64,000 nt of DNA from Annulohypoxylon bovei var. microspora (taxonomy: Eukaryota > Ascomycota > Sordariomycetes > Xylariales > Hypoxylaceae), in the NCBI GenBank assembly GCA_022836615.1, contig MU405314.1:1-64000 (forward strand), written 5' to 3'. The notes beneath the pieces are model-generated. The model saw only the letters and a list, made by a program, of their open reading frames with translations, was not told where the DNA came from and did no database searches. A program made the translations under genes and the position numbers. Positions 52,608 to 63,009 of this stretch are shown piece after piece; the first letter of the stretch is position 1, and each line of letters opens with the position of its first letter.

Positions 52608-54784
52608 GGTCGGTGTTGTTGTTGTTTGGTTGTTTTCAGGTGGTTAATGTTGTGGAGTTGCTGCAGGCGAATTGGTCTGTGGGGTGCACGGTAACGTTGA
52701 CGTTGACGTTCTTTTCTTCGTGAGATGCTTTCTGTTGTTGAAGCTGACAATTGGAGAGCAAAAAGGGGTGAGAATCTTATTAGTAGGGGAAAAAAATCTG
52801 CCGGATTTGTTTTTTATTATTGACCGTGTTGACGGGAACTAACTACGAGTGGGCTGAGCCCAAGACAACATTGCCGTCTCCATCTCGTATCCGGGCTTGG
52901 AAAAAAGGAGCTCGGATCGCGACGATTGGGCGCCAGGGGCAACGACGTAGTGCACAGGTCAACAAATAGCCCGAACGCACAATGAGATGGTTCTCAAAAT
53001 AGCAACTAGATTTGCGCCAAGCCCAGCTAGCGAGTGCCCGTTCGCCAGCTGGTGAGGTACCTACGTACAAACGGCTTGCAGCGCATTAGTGTGACCAGAA
53101 CTGCCAGATCGGCTTAAGGGCTGAAAGACACTGGACCCTTACGAGTTGCAATGCACAGGTCCATCAGGCAGGAAAGTAACGGGCGTAAATGTCGTCATGT
53201 CCATTGTTAGGGTATCATCAATTCCCAAAGGGCTGTTTTATGTATAGTAAGTGTCGACATTTCAGGGAAATGATATCCAGCTCGAGACCTTCTGGACCAT
53301 TCACATCGAGGGCTGCGCCTTACTTCGGCATACGAGTCCGGATAGCGAATAGGCAATTACTTACACTTATTGGCTTATAATAACGCAGTTACGAAAGGAC
53401 GGAAGTACACCAGGAACCTAGAATTCGGGATGCATCATCTAGAGACCTACCGGTGGTGATATATACCTACATAGGCATCTATCTATGACCTATCATGGTA
53501 TGTAGTTGCCCCTTGAATAAATAGCAGGCTGATATGGCACAACGTGAAGTTGGAGGAAGATTGAAAAGTCGGGCAGATCAAAGTGTGATAAGCCAGCCGT
53601 AGGATTAGAGGAATAGCCTACCTTACCAATTCTTATGCCGCGGTCCGGCATGATGGTGTGGAGTGGGGGATGGAAAAGCACCACGCTGCTGTGGATCCAG
53701 GGGCAGTGAAGTATCCCAGCCCTATGAGAACCATTTCTGTGAATCTCATCAGTTCTTAGCTTTTACCCTATCACAGCCTTATATGCATCTTCATCTTACG
53801 CGCGTTCGTGGCCCCCAATATCAGAGCTATGAATCCATCTATGGTTTTTCTAAATTCTCGCACTCGTCACACCCGTACTACCACCGAGGATTTGTTTGCT
53901 AGAGGTAGCAGAGAATACTCGCCACGATCGGACCGTTTCACTGTCTAGCCACCTAGGCATAGCACCAGATATGTATCATGCTGCTACAGGACAGCTTCGT
54001 CTGAGTGATCAGATGCATTCAGCTCAGCATCGGTCTATGTTCCACAACATAACCTGAAGCTTCGAAGTTAGGAATTCACAGTTACATGCTGATCCTCTGC
54101 ACATTATCCCGTACACTGGCTGCACATATTCAGCTTTAGAACACCAGAGGCCGGGTAAGGTGTAACAAGGCGATACACAGACGGGACTAGCACAACCTTC
54201 TAGCCACCAGGAGAAGTCTAAATAGACGACTGGCATCCAATGGATTTAGAGTTATTTCCGACGATCGTAAGGTTGACGGGAGATAGGCGGCGCGTGTCGG
54301 CGGGATGATTGACGGGATCGGTATCGCTAACCTTCGAGGCAAGAAACAGGGTTGTAGGGTTGCATGCTTCTTGCAGCAAAGCTAGCGCACTCGTGATTCA
54401 ATCACAACCCGCCCTTATTAATTAACAAATTGTTACCCATTGCTTTGTCCCGCACGACTATTTTTGTCTCGGTCACTCGGCCGGAATTGGAGTCCAAGTC
54501 CGCTCATGTCGATACCTCCTAAAGTATGCCTAACCATCCCATAGCCGACTCTTAGAAGGATGACTAGCCCTTGGTGTTTATATGAGATGTGATCATAGGA
54601 ATGTTTCAAGCCGTCGGCACATCTTCATGAAACTACCCAGGTATATACTATACCTACCTAGTCTCAGACCTGCGAGCAAGCAGTCGAGATTAGACGCTTT
54701 TCTCCGGCCTAGTTCATTGAAGTATCTAGTCCCTATTCTCGCATCGTTTCTTGGGGTCCTTGATATACTCCACTAAATCCCATC
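52608..54784. other. 2.2-kb intergenic region
   Basis: Begins with GT-rich (antisense CA-rich) leader sequence of the surface protein, then mixed-composition DNA. ORFs of 60-80 codons (52843, 53189, 53493, 53663, 54024, 54582) show no motif. No RNA gene or repeat was recognised. Confidence 0.45.
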
Positions 54785-56545
54785 ATGGTTGGAGTAGCCG
54801 GTAGGAGCAAAGGTTGCAATACGTGCCGAAGAAGGAGAGTGAAATGCGGTATAGTCAACCCCTTTGCCAAACAAGACATATTCGACGAGCACACGTTATT
54901 AACTTATGGGTAGACGAAGCGAAACCCCAGTGCTATCGTTGCGTCAAAGCCGGTTTCCGGTGTGAAGGCTACGAAAGGGCTACTCAATGGCGACATACTT
55001 CCGTGACTCCCCGTCTGGCGTCCCGATTTCACGGCCCCGAGTTTACGGAGCTCACACAGAACGGGTCTATGACTTTTAGGCCTGCGCCGGAGCTCAGTCT
55101 CGTCGCGTTCGAAGGAGATATGTGCACGGCTCATATGTTTAGAAACTTCGTATGGAAATCTTACGGATCTCTTTGGTTGGACCAAGCTGCCGAGGGGAAG
55201 CTCGGTAGTCTTTCTCTTGATGCTGTCAAAGCCCTTGCTCGATTGAATTTTGGTCTCAGCAACAGGATACATGACTTCGAGCTCCAAGGGGCTGCCCAGT
55301 ACGGTAAATGTTTGCGAGTCCTAGCAGGAGAGCTTGGCAAGGATGGATCCGAGGTTCACGATAGTCGAACGTTGGTGGTGCCAATTCTTGTATTGATGAT
55401 GGTCTCGGTAAGCCACTTTGTTCAAATGAACTGCCTGATAAACTCGGGTCTGATTTGCGATCATAGGCAATACAAGCAGACAGAATTGCTGCGGTTTTCC
55501 ATCTAAGGGCAATAGGCAAAGTATTGATGCTCTGCGGCCCTAGGGCCTTTCAACAACAACCTCTAAGGAATGCTTTCGAAGCAGCCAGGTCTACACTAGT
55601 ACGTGCGCCAAACTAGATATAAGGATAGCTATTAACAGCCCACAGTTAGTCGCTTCCTTGTTTTCCAGGCGACGGACGTTTCTCGAGTCTCCGTGTTGGC
55701 AAGACACACCCTATGCTCTCGACCCATCCACGAAACCCGAGCAGTCGAAGCTCCTTGATATCTTCGTCATGATACCAGGGTTCCTCGAAGAGATCAACGG
55801 TCTCGAGGAGTTTATCCATCCTTCCCTCATTTCGGACGTGAACGTAGATCACCGTGCGGATCTGTGTCGATGTGTCGATGTCCAGCTGGAGAAGCTTTAT
55901 CGCTGGCGTTGGGATTGGCAGCACAAGTACGGCCAATATGTCACAATAGACATATACGAAGGGCACCAAAGTAGCCCTTCTCCTAAGACTGAGGACTTCG
56001 CCAATCCTACAGGAATCAACCGGCTGCAATTCGATTGCCCTGTCTACGCTAATGACATCATGTTATATAACGCCGCATTGATGTTTCTGATGACTCTCAT
56101 ATGGAAACTTCAGCCATCACAAGGAGCATCTATCATAAACGCCTGTGCCCGACGTGCTTCTATTTCATCGACTTCGTCACCTAAATCACCAACATCACCT
56201 CTTCTTCCTACCGCCTATTTCGAGCCTCTCAGTTGGCCTGGCGCAGCATTATCGATACGAGATCCGGCAGTAGAAATATGCCGCGTCTTTGACTGGCAAT
56301 GCCAACATCATGAACAGCATGCGTTTTTCGGTAATCAGACCTGCATGTACCTGTTTCCCATGGGAATGGCTCGAACTGTTTTGAATACTGACCCAGAATG
56401 CCGGCAATGGATGGACGGTATGCTGGACATGAATCCCATGACCGCCGGGTATGGGAGGGGTGGCGGAAGCATAGTCGGCTTCAGCTCCTTTATCACGAGG
56501 TCTGCCCTCGATCCGGATGACTACGATCCAGAGGATTCTACGTAA
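54785..56545 (+). CDS. Zn(II)2Cys6 fungal transcription factor
   Basis: Four exons, 54785-54848, 54914-55407, 55467-55598 and 55646-56545, give 529 residues. Exon 1 carries the first half of the binuclear zinc cluster. Across the splice the six cysteines are at residues 11, 14, 21, 28, 31 and 38 (C-x2-C-x6-C-x6-C-x2-C-x6-C), a canonical DNA-binding domain with a basic R-R-R-R-V-K stretch. The rest matches the fungal-specific regulatory domain (Fungal_trans_2 / DUF3468 type): L-D-A-V-K-A-L-A-R-L-N-F-G, A-I-G-K-V-L-M-L-C-G-P-R, then after the third intron L-V-A-S-L-F-S-R-R-R-T-F-L and V-M-I-P-G-F-L-E-E-I. The third intron uses GTACGT and ends at CCCACAG; other acceptors break frame. Target genes are unknown; no obvious cluster neighbours. 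Confidence 0.9.
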
Positions 56546-56960
56546 CGCGCTTTGGTGAATCTACCAGAACCTAAGCTTTTATATGGCCTCGCCAAAACAT
56601 GACAGTCTATAATAATTCACGGTATGACTGGAAATACAGCACAGACATGTACAACGAAACGGCACCGGCTTTCACACAACAAAGGGACCAAAAAAGTCGC
56701 ACCATGCCTTTTCGCCTTTTCAAGACCGACTAACATTAGATGGGTATATAACAGCATATACGGAACTATGTACAACAGCCATAGCGACCAGTTGAACGCG
56801 CGCGCTTTAAAAGTTATGCCATACGATATCCCCCACGCCCACACACACGCCAGATGCAGAACGTCCCATTTTGCACGGAAAACAAATCCAACAACGCCAC
56901 ATCGCTTGTGGAACTCATCAATTAACCAAAAGAAGCAAGCATTCTAATTACCTAGGCCGG
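56546..56960. other. Convergent intergenic space
   Basis: 3' regions of two convergent genes. The overlapping ORFs on both strands near 56620-56950 are unsupported. Confidence 0.45.
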
Positions 56961-57994
56961 CTACTGCGCGGGCTGGTGATAAGGCGCTTGGTACGGCTGC
57001 CCCGGCGCCGGAGTGCCTTGCGGACTATACGGCTGCCCGGGGGCCGGCGTGCCAACCTGCTGGGGGTACACGCCAGCGGCGCCGGCGTAAGCTGTGTTCT
57101 GCGGCGCGTACGGGTCGTAGGCTTGGCCTTGCTGGTACTGCGGCTGGCCGGCTGGCTGCTGGGGGTAGCCGGGCTGTTGGACCCATTGCTGGCCACCTTG
57201 CTGGGGCAGCAGCGGTTGCGACTGCTGCGCGGCGAAGTTCTGGGGCGGCATGCCTCCCTGCAGCTCTGTGGCACCAGGAATTCCGGGAACACCGCCTTGG
57301 TTCACACCGGCGGCGGCGGCGGCAGCGGCGGCAGCCTTCTCTGGGTCGTTGGTCGAGTGTGCTGCAAACGAGAGGCGGAAGAAGTGGCAGACATAAGCGA
57401 ACGTGGCGACGAAGAGAAGCATGATGAGGGCGCTGACAGCAGCTATGCCGCTTAGGACGCCAAGCGCGCCCTGTGTGGCGACACCGATGGTGCGCTTTGA
57501 GATGGTGCAATGCCCGCTGTTTATCGTGCTGCCATCGCTGTAGCAGTCGGCGGTGACAGACACGGTGAATTTGCTGCGTCGATTCGCGACGGCGGCCATC
57601 GCTGCTAACCAAAAGATGATCATGACCGCGTCAAGCGCGAGGATGGCCCACGTGTTGTAGGCGCGTCGGCAGGAGACGACCTTCTCGGCTAGGATTGCGT
57701 ACACGGCAATGACCCAGGTGAAGATAACCTATTCAAGAGGATGTACTATTAGTAGGATGTTCCTATCCCAGGAGATTCTCATAGAGGGATGGAATGGGTT
57801 GTGAATAATAATGTAAAACATACGCAGACAATGACGAAGCCTAGCTCATCGTAATACAGTCCATGAATCCACCAACCCGTCATGCCCAAGGCGATGAGAC
57901 TAAAGACGATCTGGAGGACTCGCAGTGCGATAAACCATCTCGGGGTCTGGATAAGGAGCTCCCCCTTCTTATTTGCGTTTGCTGCTTCTTCCAT
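56961..57994 (-). CDS. MARVEL-domain membrane protein with Gln/Pro-rich tail
   Basis: Two minus-strand exons, 57994-57824 and 57728-56961, joined in phase 0 over a 95-base intron (GTATGT...ACTAATAG...AATAG), give 312 residues. Four hydrophobic helices form the MARVEL fold: F-I-A-L-R-V-L-Q-I-V-F-S-L-I-A-L-G (about 20-36), then across the splice V-I-F-T-W-V-I-A-V-Y-A-I-L, W-A-I-L-A-L-D-A-V-M-I-I-F-W-L, and A-V-S-A-L-I-M-L-L-F-V-A-T-F. Two cysteines in the extracellular loop (A-D-C-Y and G-H-C-T) are conserved-looking. The C-terminal 120 residues are cytosolic: a run of nine alanines, then Gln/Pro/Tyr/Gly-rich repeats (P-A-P-G-Q-P-Y). The ATG at 57994 is chosen; a longer reading to 58111 adds charged sequence before the first helix. 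Such proteins act in membrane domains or vesicle traffic. Confidence 0.9.
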
Positions 57995-59393
57995 ATTGGC
58001 AATCGTGCTGAGCCTTTCTCTTCTCAATTGTTGGTCGTGTACCTGCGTCGTATCGTCCCGTTCTGTCGTCGTCGTCTCTACCTCTAAGGTACTTCGTGCG
58101 AAGTTGTGCAATGAACCACTCTACTGCTCAGACTTACAGGACCCTTAAGAATCTCTAGGAAAAGATCTGCGCTACACACTCTCGAGGGCGCAAGTCCGTA
58201 TTTGTACGAACGCTTCTTCTTCTCCCCGCTCTGTCATGGCGCCGTTCAGCCCTTCGACAAATTAGTGGCCTCTCTAGTCAACTGTCAGGCCCGCACCTGC
58301 ACCTAACTGCTGGCTATCAGGACCTAAGACCTCAGGTTATTATCATGAGGACTTTGTTAAGTGCCTGTCCTAGCTGCTGCAGGGCCTTCTCAGCCGCACC
58401 CATCGCTAAGTCGCGTCTCATTGGCCGGAGAGGTCCCCTATGCCCCTCTAGAGCGTAACGAACTATCGATCAGCCCATCCCCCATCGAGAACCAGTTCAG
58501 CCCAGCTAGCCACTCGCAGAGCTCGCACAAGCGAGCTGTTACGCTGCTAATGTATTAAGGTAACGCTCTACCGTCGACGCGGCTTGGCAGGGCGGAATCC
58601 ACAGACAGATATCGTGGGGCGTTTTTTCTTCTCAATTTCCACCGCGCTCTTGGTGGCGTTGATGCCTTGCCAGAGTTTCAGAAGCTGCCTCGATTACGAT
58701 ATCGCTGAAGCTCGAGCTGAGGTTCTTGTACTACGCTGCTGGCTTGGCTGCCTATCAGCTACATCCCCTTACGTGCAGGACCCCTGATTTTTCTCGCGCC
58801 TATTCTGTGCTATTGAATCGTTATTATCGTGGTAAGCTGCAGTCCCTTACATATAGCATCTGAAAGTCATGTGTACCTAATATCTCTCGCTCTAACGGCT
58901 TGGTGTCTGGAACTGATAAGACGAGCCCAGAACCACTCCGCAACGTGCTTGGCTAGCGCTAACTTTTAGATTGACACATTTTCAGGATAGACATTGTATC
59001 TAGCGACTCCTAGTGTCGAGAGCAAGGCTTAGCCTGCCGCGGAATCTCTAATGCAATGAACAAGCGACGTCATTTCTCAAAAAGGCATACTTGCCTACGG
59101 CTTGATATCAAGAATTCCCATACCATCAAATTTGCCTCACTTAAGTCCGTATTCTACGCAGGGAGTAAGGTAACCTTGTGATCTCGTCTACTGGAGAAAA
59201 GCTCGAGGATAGCCATAGCGCTACTCATGTGGAGTGACGTATCCCTGGAAATGGCGCATTGAGATGGAGTCGGGGTCAAGAAGCATCATATTTCTGAGAA
59301 CAACCCTACTAACATTTTCAAAGAAAAATATGTACCACGAAGTTCTTATACGTATACATCGGATTATAACGGAAAAAAAGTGCCATCTGAGGC
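57995..59393. other. Intergenic with a GC-rich patch
   Basis: Promoter of the MARVEL gene at the left, then a GC-rich, partly CAGC/GCTG-rich patch between about 58200 and 58800 of unknown origin, then mixed sequence. ORFs of 65-70 codons have no motif. Confidence 0.4.
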
Positions 59394-60214
59394 TCAAGGA
59401 GTACCCGGTGAATCCTCATCCCGACCAAAGTCGAACTGAATGCCGCTAGGCGCCGCTTTCTTAAGGTTATCGGCGAACGTCGCGTCCTTGAAGACAATCG
59501 TAGCCGTGCCGAAATCATAGCTGACGAGCTTGTCGCGAAGCTCCGTGATCGGGAACCCGTTGTAGGACACGAGCCCGGAGATATGTACCATTTGCCTGAG
59601 TGGTTCTCGGGCGGCTCGTCCGTACCGTCGGTCTTGGGAAACCGGAAGGCGTGCGTGCTGGCGCCGTCCTTGTGATACACGACTTTGGCGTGCGTCCCGC
59701 TGTCGATCTGGACCGCGGCGTCGTTTTTGTCCTTGACCGTATAACTGCCGTGCCTGGATGCGGCGACGTATTCGAGCTGGTCGTCCTTGATCCATATCAC
59801 GATGTGCTCCCACTCGTGCCTATGTCCACCGCCGATGGGGGCGTTTTCGTACTTGGTGTCCTTCTCCATGTAATAATCGTACAGATACGCGCACCATCCA
59901 CTGTTACAGCGTTGCCGCGAGTACACGTTGTTATTTACGAGATCGCTGGCATCTCGGCAACCTGCACCTCCCGCGGCGTTATTCGTGCTGAGACCGGGTG
60001 CGATGTCCCCTTGCGCGTCGATTGCCGGCGTGTTGTAGCATGAGTCCTTGTCGAAGTCCATGGCCGGCTGCCACTTGAGGCCACTAGCTGTTGCTTTCGC
60101 TGGTAACATCTGAGGGGGGTCCCGGGAGAAAATGGTAGGGAGAGTGGGAATTGCGCTTGAGAGGTTTACCAAGAGCAAGAGTGCTCCTGCGCATTGACGG
60201 AAAGGCATCGTCAC
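59394..60214 (-). pseudogene. Necrosis-inducing (NPP1/NLP) protein gene, frame broken
   Basis: Minus-strand reading from ATG 60214 (or 60208) gives a signal peptide (about 1-21) and an NLP domain. The domain has four cysteines, as in the two-disulfide NLP group, and the metal-binding heptad region G-H-R-H-E-W-E-H, where the fourth to fifth positions of the usual heptapeptide carry Glu in place of Asp. The frame runs intact to about 59585. Beyond that the conserved C-terminal part of the family continues in a different frame to a stop at 59394, while the original frame runs on to 59318 as unrelated Ser/Arg-rich sequence. No splice sites bridge the point, so one base appears to have been lost or gained between about 59570 and 59590. 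The gene would make a C-terminally altered protein. NLPs are secreted and damage plant membranes in some forms; this copy is probably inactive, or the sequence has an error. Confidence 0.8.
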
Positions 60215-61497
60215 CGTCTGCTTGCTAGCAACTTAAAAACGTTACCTATTGTTAGAAAAGAGAACTAAAGGTTCCGCAGTAGCAAAATATACGAAGAAGA
60301 CTTTTCAAAAGAATAAATTGAGGCATAGGAGGTATATAACCGCCGAGGCCCAACTTGGTCGAACCCCTTGCTGGGGAATCAACCCAAGCGTGAAGCATCC
60401 CCAGGGCCCTTGTCGATAATGCTTTAAATGGATTCCCGATTTCCTACGGATGCGTGTCGAAGTGATTCCACTCATTTGGTGTCCAAGAAAATTAAACACT
60501 GAGGATTTTCGACTCTGTACTCCTTGATCAACCCGCCTCACGACGCCCACGTTTGCTATTCTGGGGTGCCAATTCGCCTAGTAGATCACATCTTGAGGCT
60601 TAGTGGTAGTGGGTAATGAATTAAACCCCTAACCTGCCTAATAGAGCGATTAAATAAGAGTTTACACGGTGATCTGGGTCACATATTAAGTGACGTCGTA
60701 ACCGAAGGATTTCATGGATTTGATCGTTCTCGATGCCAAGGCTTGGCGACCAATACGCTCTCCCTTTAACCACTTCCTCGGTCAACAATACCAGCTCTAC
60801 TATTACCTCACAAACCACCAGCCATTTCTGCACATGCTTTCGGAATTCCTCTAGAGACACACGTTCCTCATGATTCATTAAGTCTTTGCGAACTCGGCTT
60901 GTAGATGACGAACGCAACACTCGTCTCCCTAAATTTAGATGGCCATATACTGGCCGCAATAGGCGGTTCAGTCAAACCAATACTTGTCTAAGGACGAAGA
61001 CCGACGCTATCCAGGATATTGGCAAGGTTAGTTGCGGCGAGCCCATCGGCTTAAAGCGGTCCGCGGCACGGAGTAGGACATGCGGGAAAAGTGGACCACG
61101 AAGTCGGCATACAGTAGAATGGAAGGCATCTTGGTGATTCTCAAAACAGTTATATTGGAAGCCACGCTGCAGCGATGTCGCCCGTGAAACCACGACTTGA
61201 ACGAATGATGGCCGTATCCTAAATATACGATGACAACTTATAAGGTGAAGCAGTCCCTTAACATTCGCATCCTGTCTTCAGATTAGACATCTGCTTGATT
61301 GTGGGTGAGATTCATATTAACATGTTTGTACACTAATGGCATCAAGGGTACTCTAATGAGCTTCTCATGTTAGGCTGACAATTCTATTAGCTGTAATGAT
61401 TAATACACACTCTATTTCCTTGTAATATGATTCAGTTGCTGATCAGGCATGTGGAGGGCCAACCTTACTTACAATCTATTTCAGATAGCAGTACCAC
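60215..61497. other. Intergenic
   Basis: NLP promoter, then mixed sequence. A 112-codon minus ORF at 60621-60959 has normal protein composition (helical, Leu/Glu/Val-rich middle) but no motif, signal or splice context; it may be a remnant. Nothing else is supported. Confidence 0.4.
60333..60338 (-). promoter_or_regulatory. TATA-like box of the NLP gene
   Basis: TATATA lies about 120 bases upstream of the start at 60214. Confidence 0.3.
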
Positions 61498-63009
61498 CTA
61501 TTCGGGGAATTCTCTATAACAATACTTCTCCATAACAATGACGTGCTCGACGTTTTTCCGCAATGATACGACCGGTTTCCCCTTTGCATATTTCGCCCAC
61601 TCCGTGTTGACTGTAGGGGCACTGGCTTTTCGCTCATCCGTCGGCGCGACCCACATACCCATTACCATAAAGCTCTTATTTCCAACTATCATTTCCCCTC
61701 TGAATATCTTTTTCCCTTGGTCGTCTTTCGTGAAGAGAACCCCGGTCCCTACTTCGTCCTCCGCTCGCGTCTCCAAGTTGGTATCCGAGAACCCTCGCCA
61801 ACGCATCTCCCACTTTTGGGTACCCCGCGGCTCGGGGCCAACCCATTCCCCTGGCCCTAAGACACAACCTTTCTCGAAGGTTTCTAACGAGTCTTCAAAT
61901 GAGGTTACGATCGGTCGGAAGCGCGCAAGAGCAAGGAGACTATTGGCCTCGATCTGAGCCCAGAGTTGTCGCCCGGCCTTTTGGTGCTTTGCGTTGTTGT
62001 CCATCTGCACTGTCATGATTATTGACACGGGCTCGCCCGCAGATAGCCCTAGGGCCTTGGTAAGCCCGATGGTGCTTATTTCGTATTTCCCCGTGACGTC
62101 CCAGGCCCAACCCGGGCGCTCTTCTAGGTACCGCGACGTCGCGGTCGCATTGATGATGAATCCGGGAATTGGGCCAGGTTTATTCTTAGTTGAGATAACC
62201 CTGCCCGAGCGAGGATTCTCCCATTTGTTTTTGGGCTTGGGTAGAGTGGCACCCATGTCTTGCAGCCTCTGCAACTCTAGCTCGTCCTCTTCAGTGTCCG
62301 AAAGGGGCCGCGCATCCCAGGATGGCTGATAGAGTCGTTTCCAATCCTCGAGCATTCGAGATGCTTCTGTAGGTGCTGCCGGGTCTTCAGCCGCTGCCCT
62401 ATCCTCGTCGCTCTCTGGACTCGTATTTTGCTGCGTTCCCTCTAAGATCACGTGCTTGCTATTGTGCACCATGGCGAATTTTATAATCATTTTGGGGGTA
62501 CCCTCGCTATCGGGAGGCAGTCTCTCTTCTTCGAACAGGACTTGCCCCTGCGCTCGCGTCTCTCCGCCAAGACTCACGCCGTCTTCCTCCCCCCGCCACC
62601 TCATCAGCCATTCTTTAGACTTCGGGCCCGGCTTGACATCTTCTGCGAGTTCACATGCAGCCTCAAAGTCTGCAAGAAAGAGCTTTCCGGTGGTTTGTGC
62701 TGCGATTGCGCTCTTAGGGCATAGCCGCATCTTACCCTTCAGGTTGAGATTTGGGAAGTCGAAAGAGGCATACAGCTGACATGTATGAGGGCTAGTATGC
62801 GTGTAACGAACATCTAAAACATATTCGGTGGCATCTACCGGTTTAAACTTGTTCGCACAAGTAAGATTGTAGCGACCGGTCACGTCCCAGACCGCTGAGC
62901 TGCTCTTGGTAGAGCTCCTATGTCTGACGCGTTTTGCAGGCCCATTCTGAGCCTGGGTGTTGCCACTGGTGGACTTTAGCGGTCTCTTCACGCCCGCTGG
63001 CGATGGCAT
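61498..63009 (-). CDS. Hypothetical protein with two copies of one module
   Basis: Intronless, 503 residues from ATG 63009; the frame is open a little further upstream but only with non-ATG codons. The N-terminus is basic (K-R-P-L-K, A-K-R-V-R-H-R). The same module occurs twice, about residues 40-200 and 300-475. Each copy starts with A-x-W-D-V-T-G-R/K-Y, has a middle with repeated A-lined strands, then W-x-M-R-W-R-G, E-T-R-A and V-L-F/G-V-L-F followed by an acidic turn. A polar linker (about 205-300) contains E-E-D-E-L-E-L-Q-R-L. No catalytic motif is visible and no family is known to me. The N-terminal basic cluster could be a nuclear signal. The duplicated module is probably a beta-rich fold. 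Cytosolic or nuclear, no TM helix. Confidence 0.75.
   Translation of the reverse strand: MPSPAGVKRPLKSTSGNTQAQNGPAKRVRHRSSTKSSSAVWDVTGRYNLTCANKFKPVDATEYVLDVRYTHTSPHTCQLYASFDFPNLNLKGKMRLCPKSAIAAQTTGKLFLADFEAACELAEDVKPGPKSKEWLMRWRGEEDGVSLGGETRAQGQVLFEEERLPPDSEGTPKMIIKFAMVHNSKHVILEGTQQNTSPESDEDRAAAEDPAAPTEASRMLEDWKRLYQPSWDARPLSDTEEDELELQRLQDMGATLPKPKNKWENPRSGRVISTKNKPGPIPGFIINATATSRYLEERPGWAWDVTGKYEISTIGLTKALGLSAGEPVSIIMTVQMDNNAKHQKAGRQLWAQIEANSLLALARFRPIVTSFEDSLETFEKGCVLGPGEWVGPEPRGTQKWEMRWRGFSDTNLETRAEDEVGTGVLFTKDDQGKKIFRGEMIVGNKSFMVMGMWVAPTDERKASAPTVNTEWAKYAKGKPVVSLRKNVEHVIVMEKYCYREFPE

Noticed and set aside
57025..57612. 195-codon minus ORF with many His and Arg in another frame of the MARVEL gene
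   Set aside because: Shadow of the Gln/Pro/Ala-rich tail; the MARVEL frame has four helices and an in-frame splice.
58200..58800. GC-rich patch considered as a retrotransposon gag or rRNA fragment
   Set aside because: No reading frame with gag or RT motifs and no rRNA-like conserved core could be recognised by eye.
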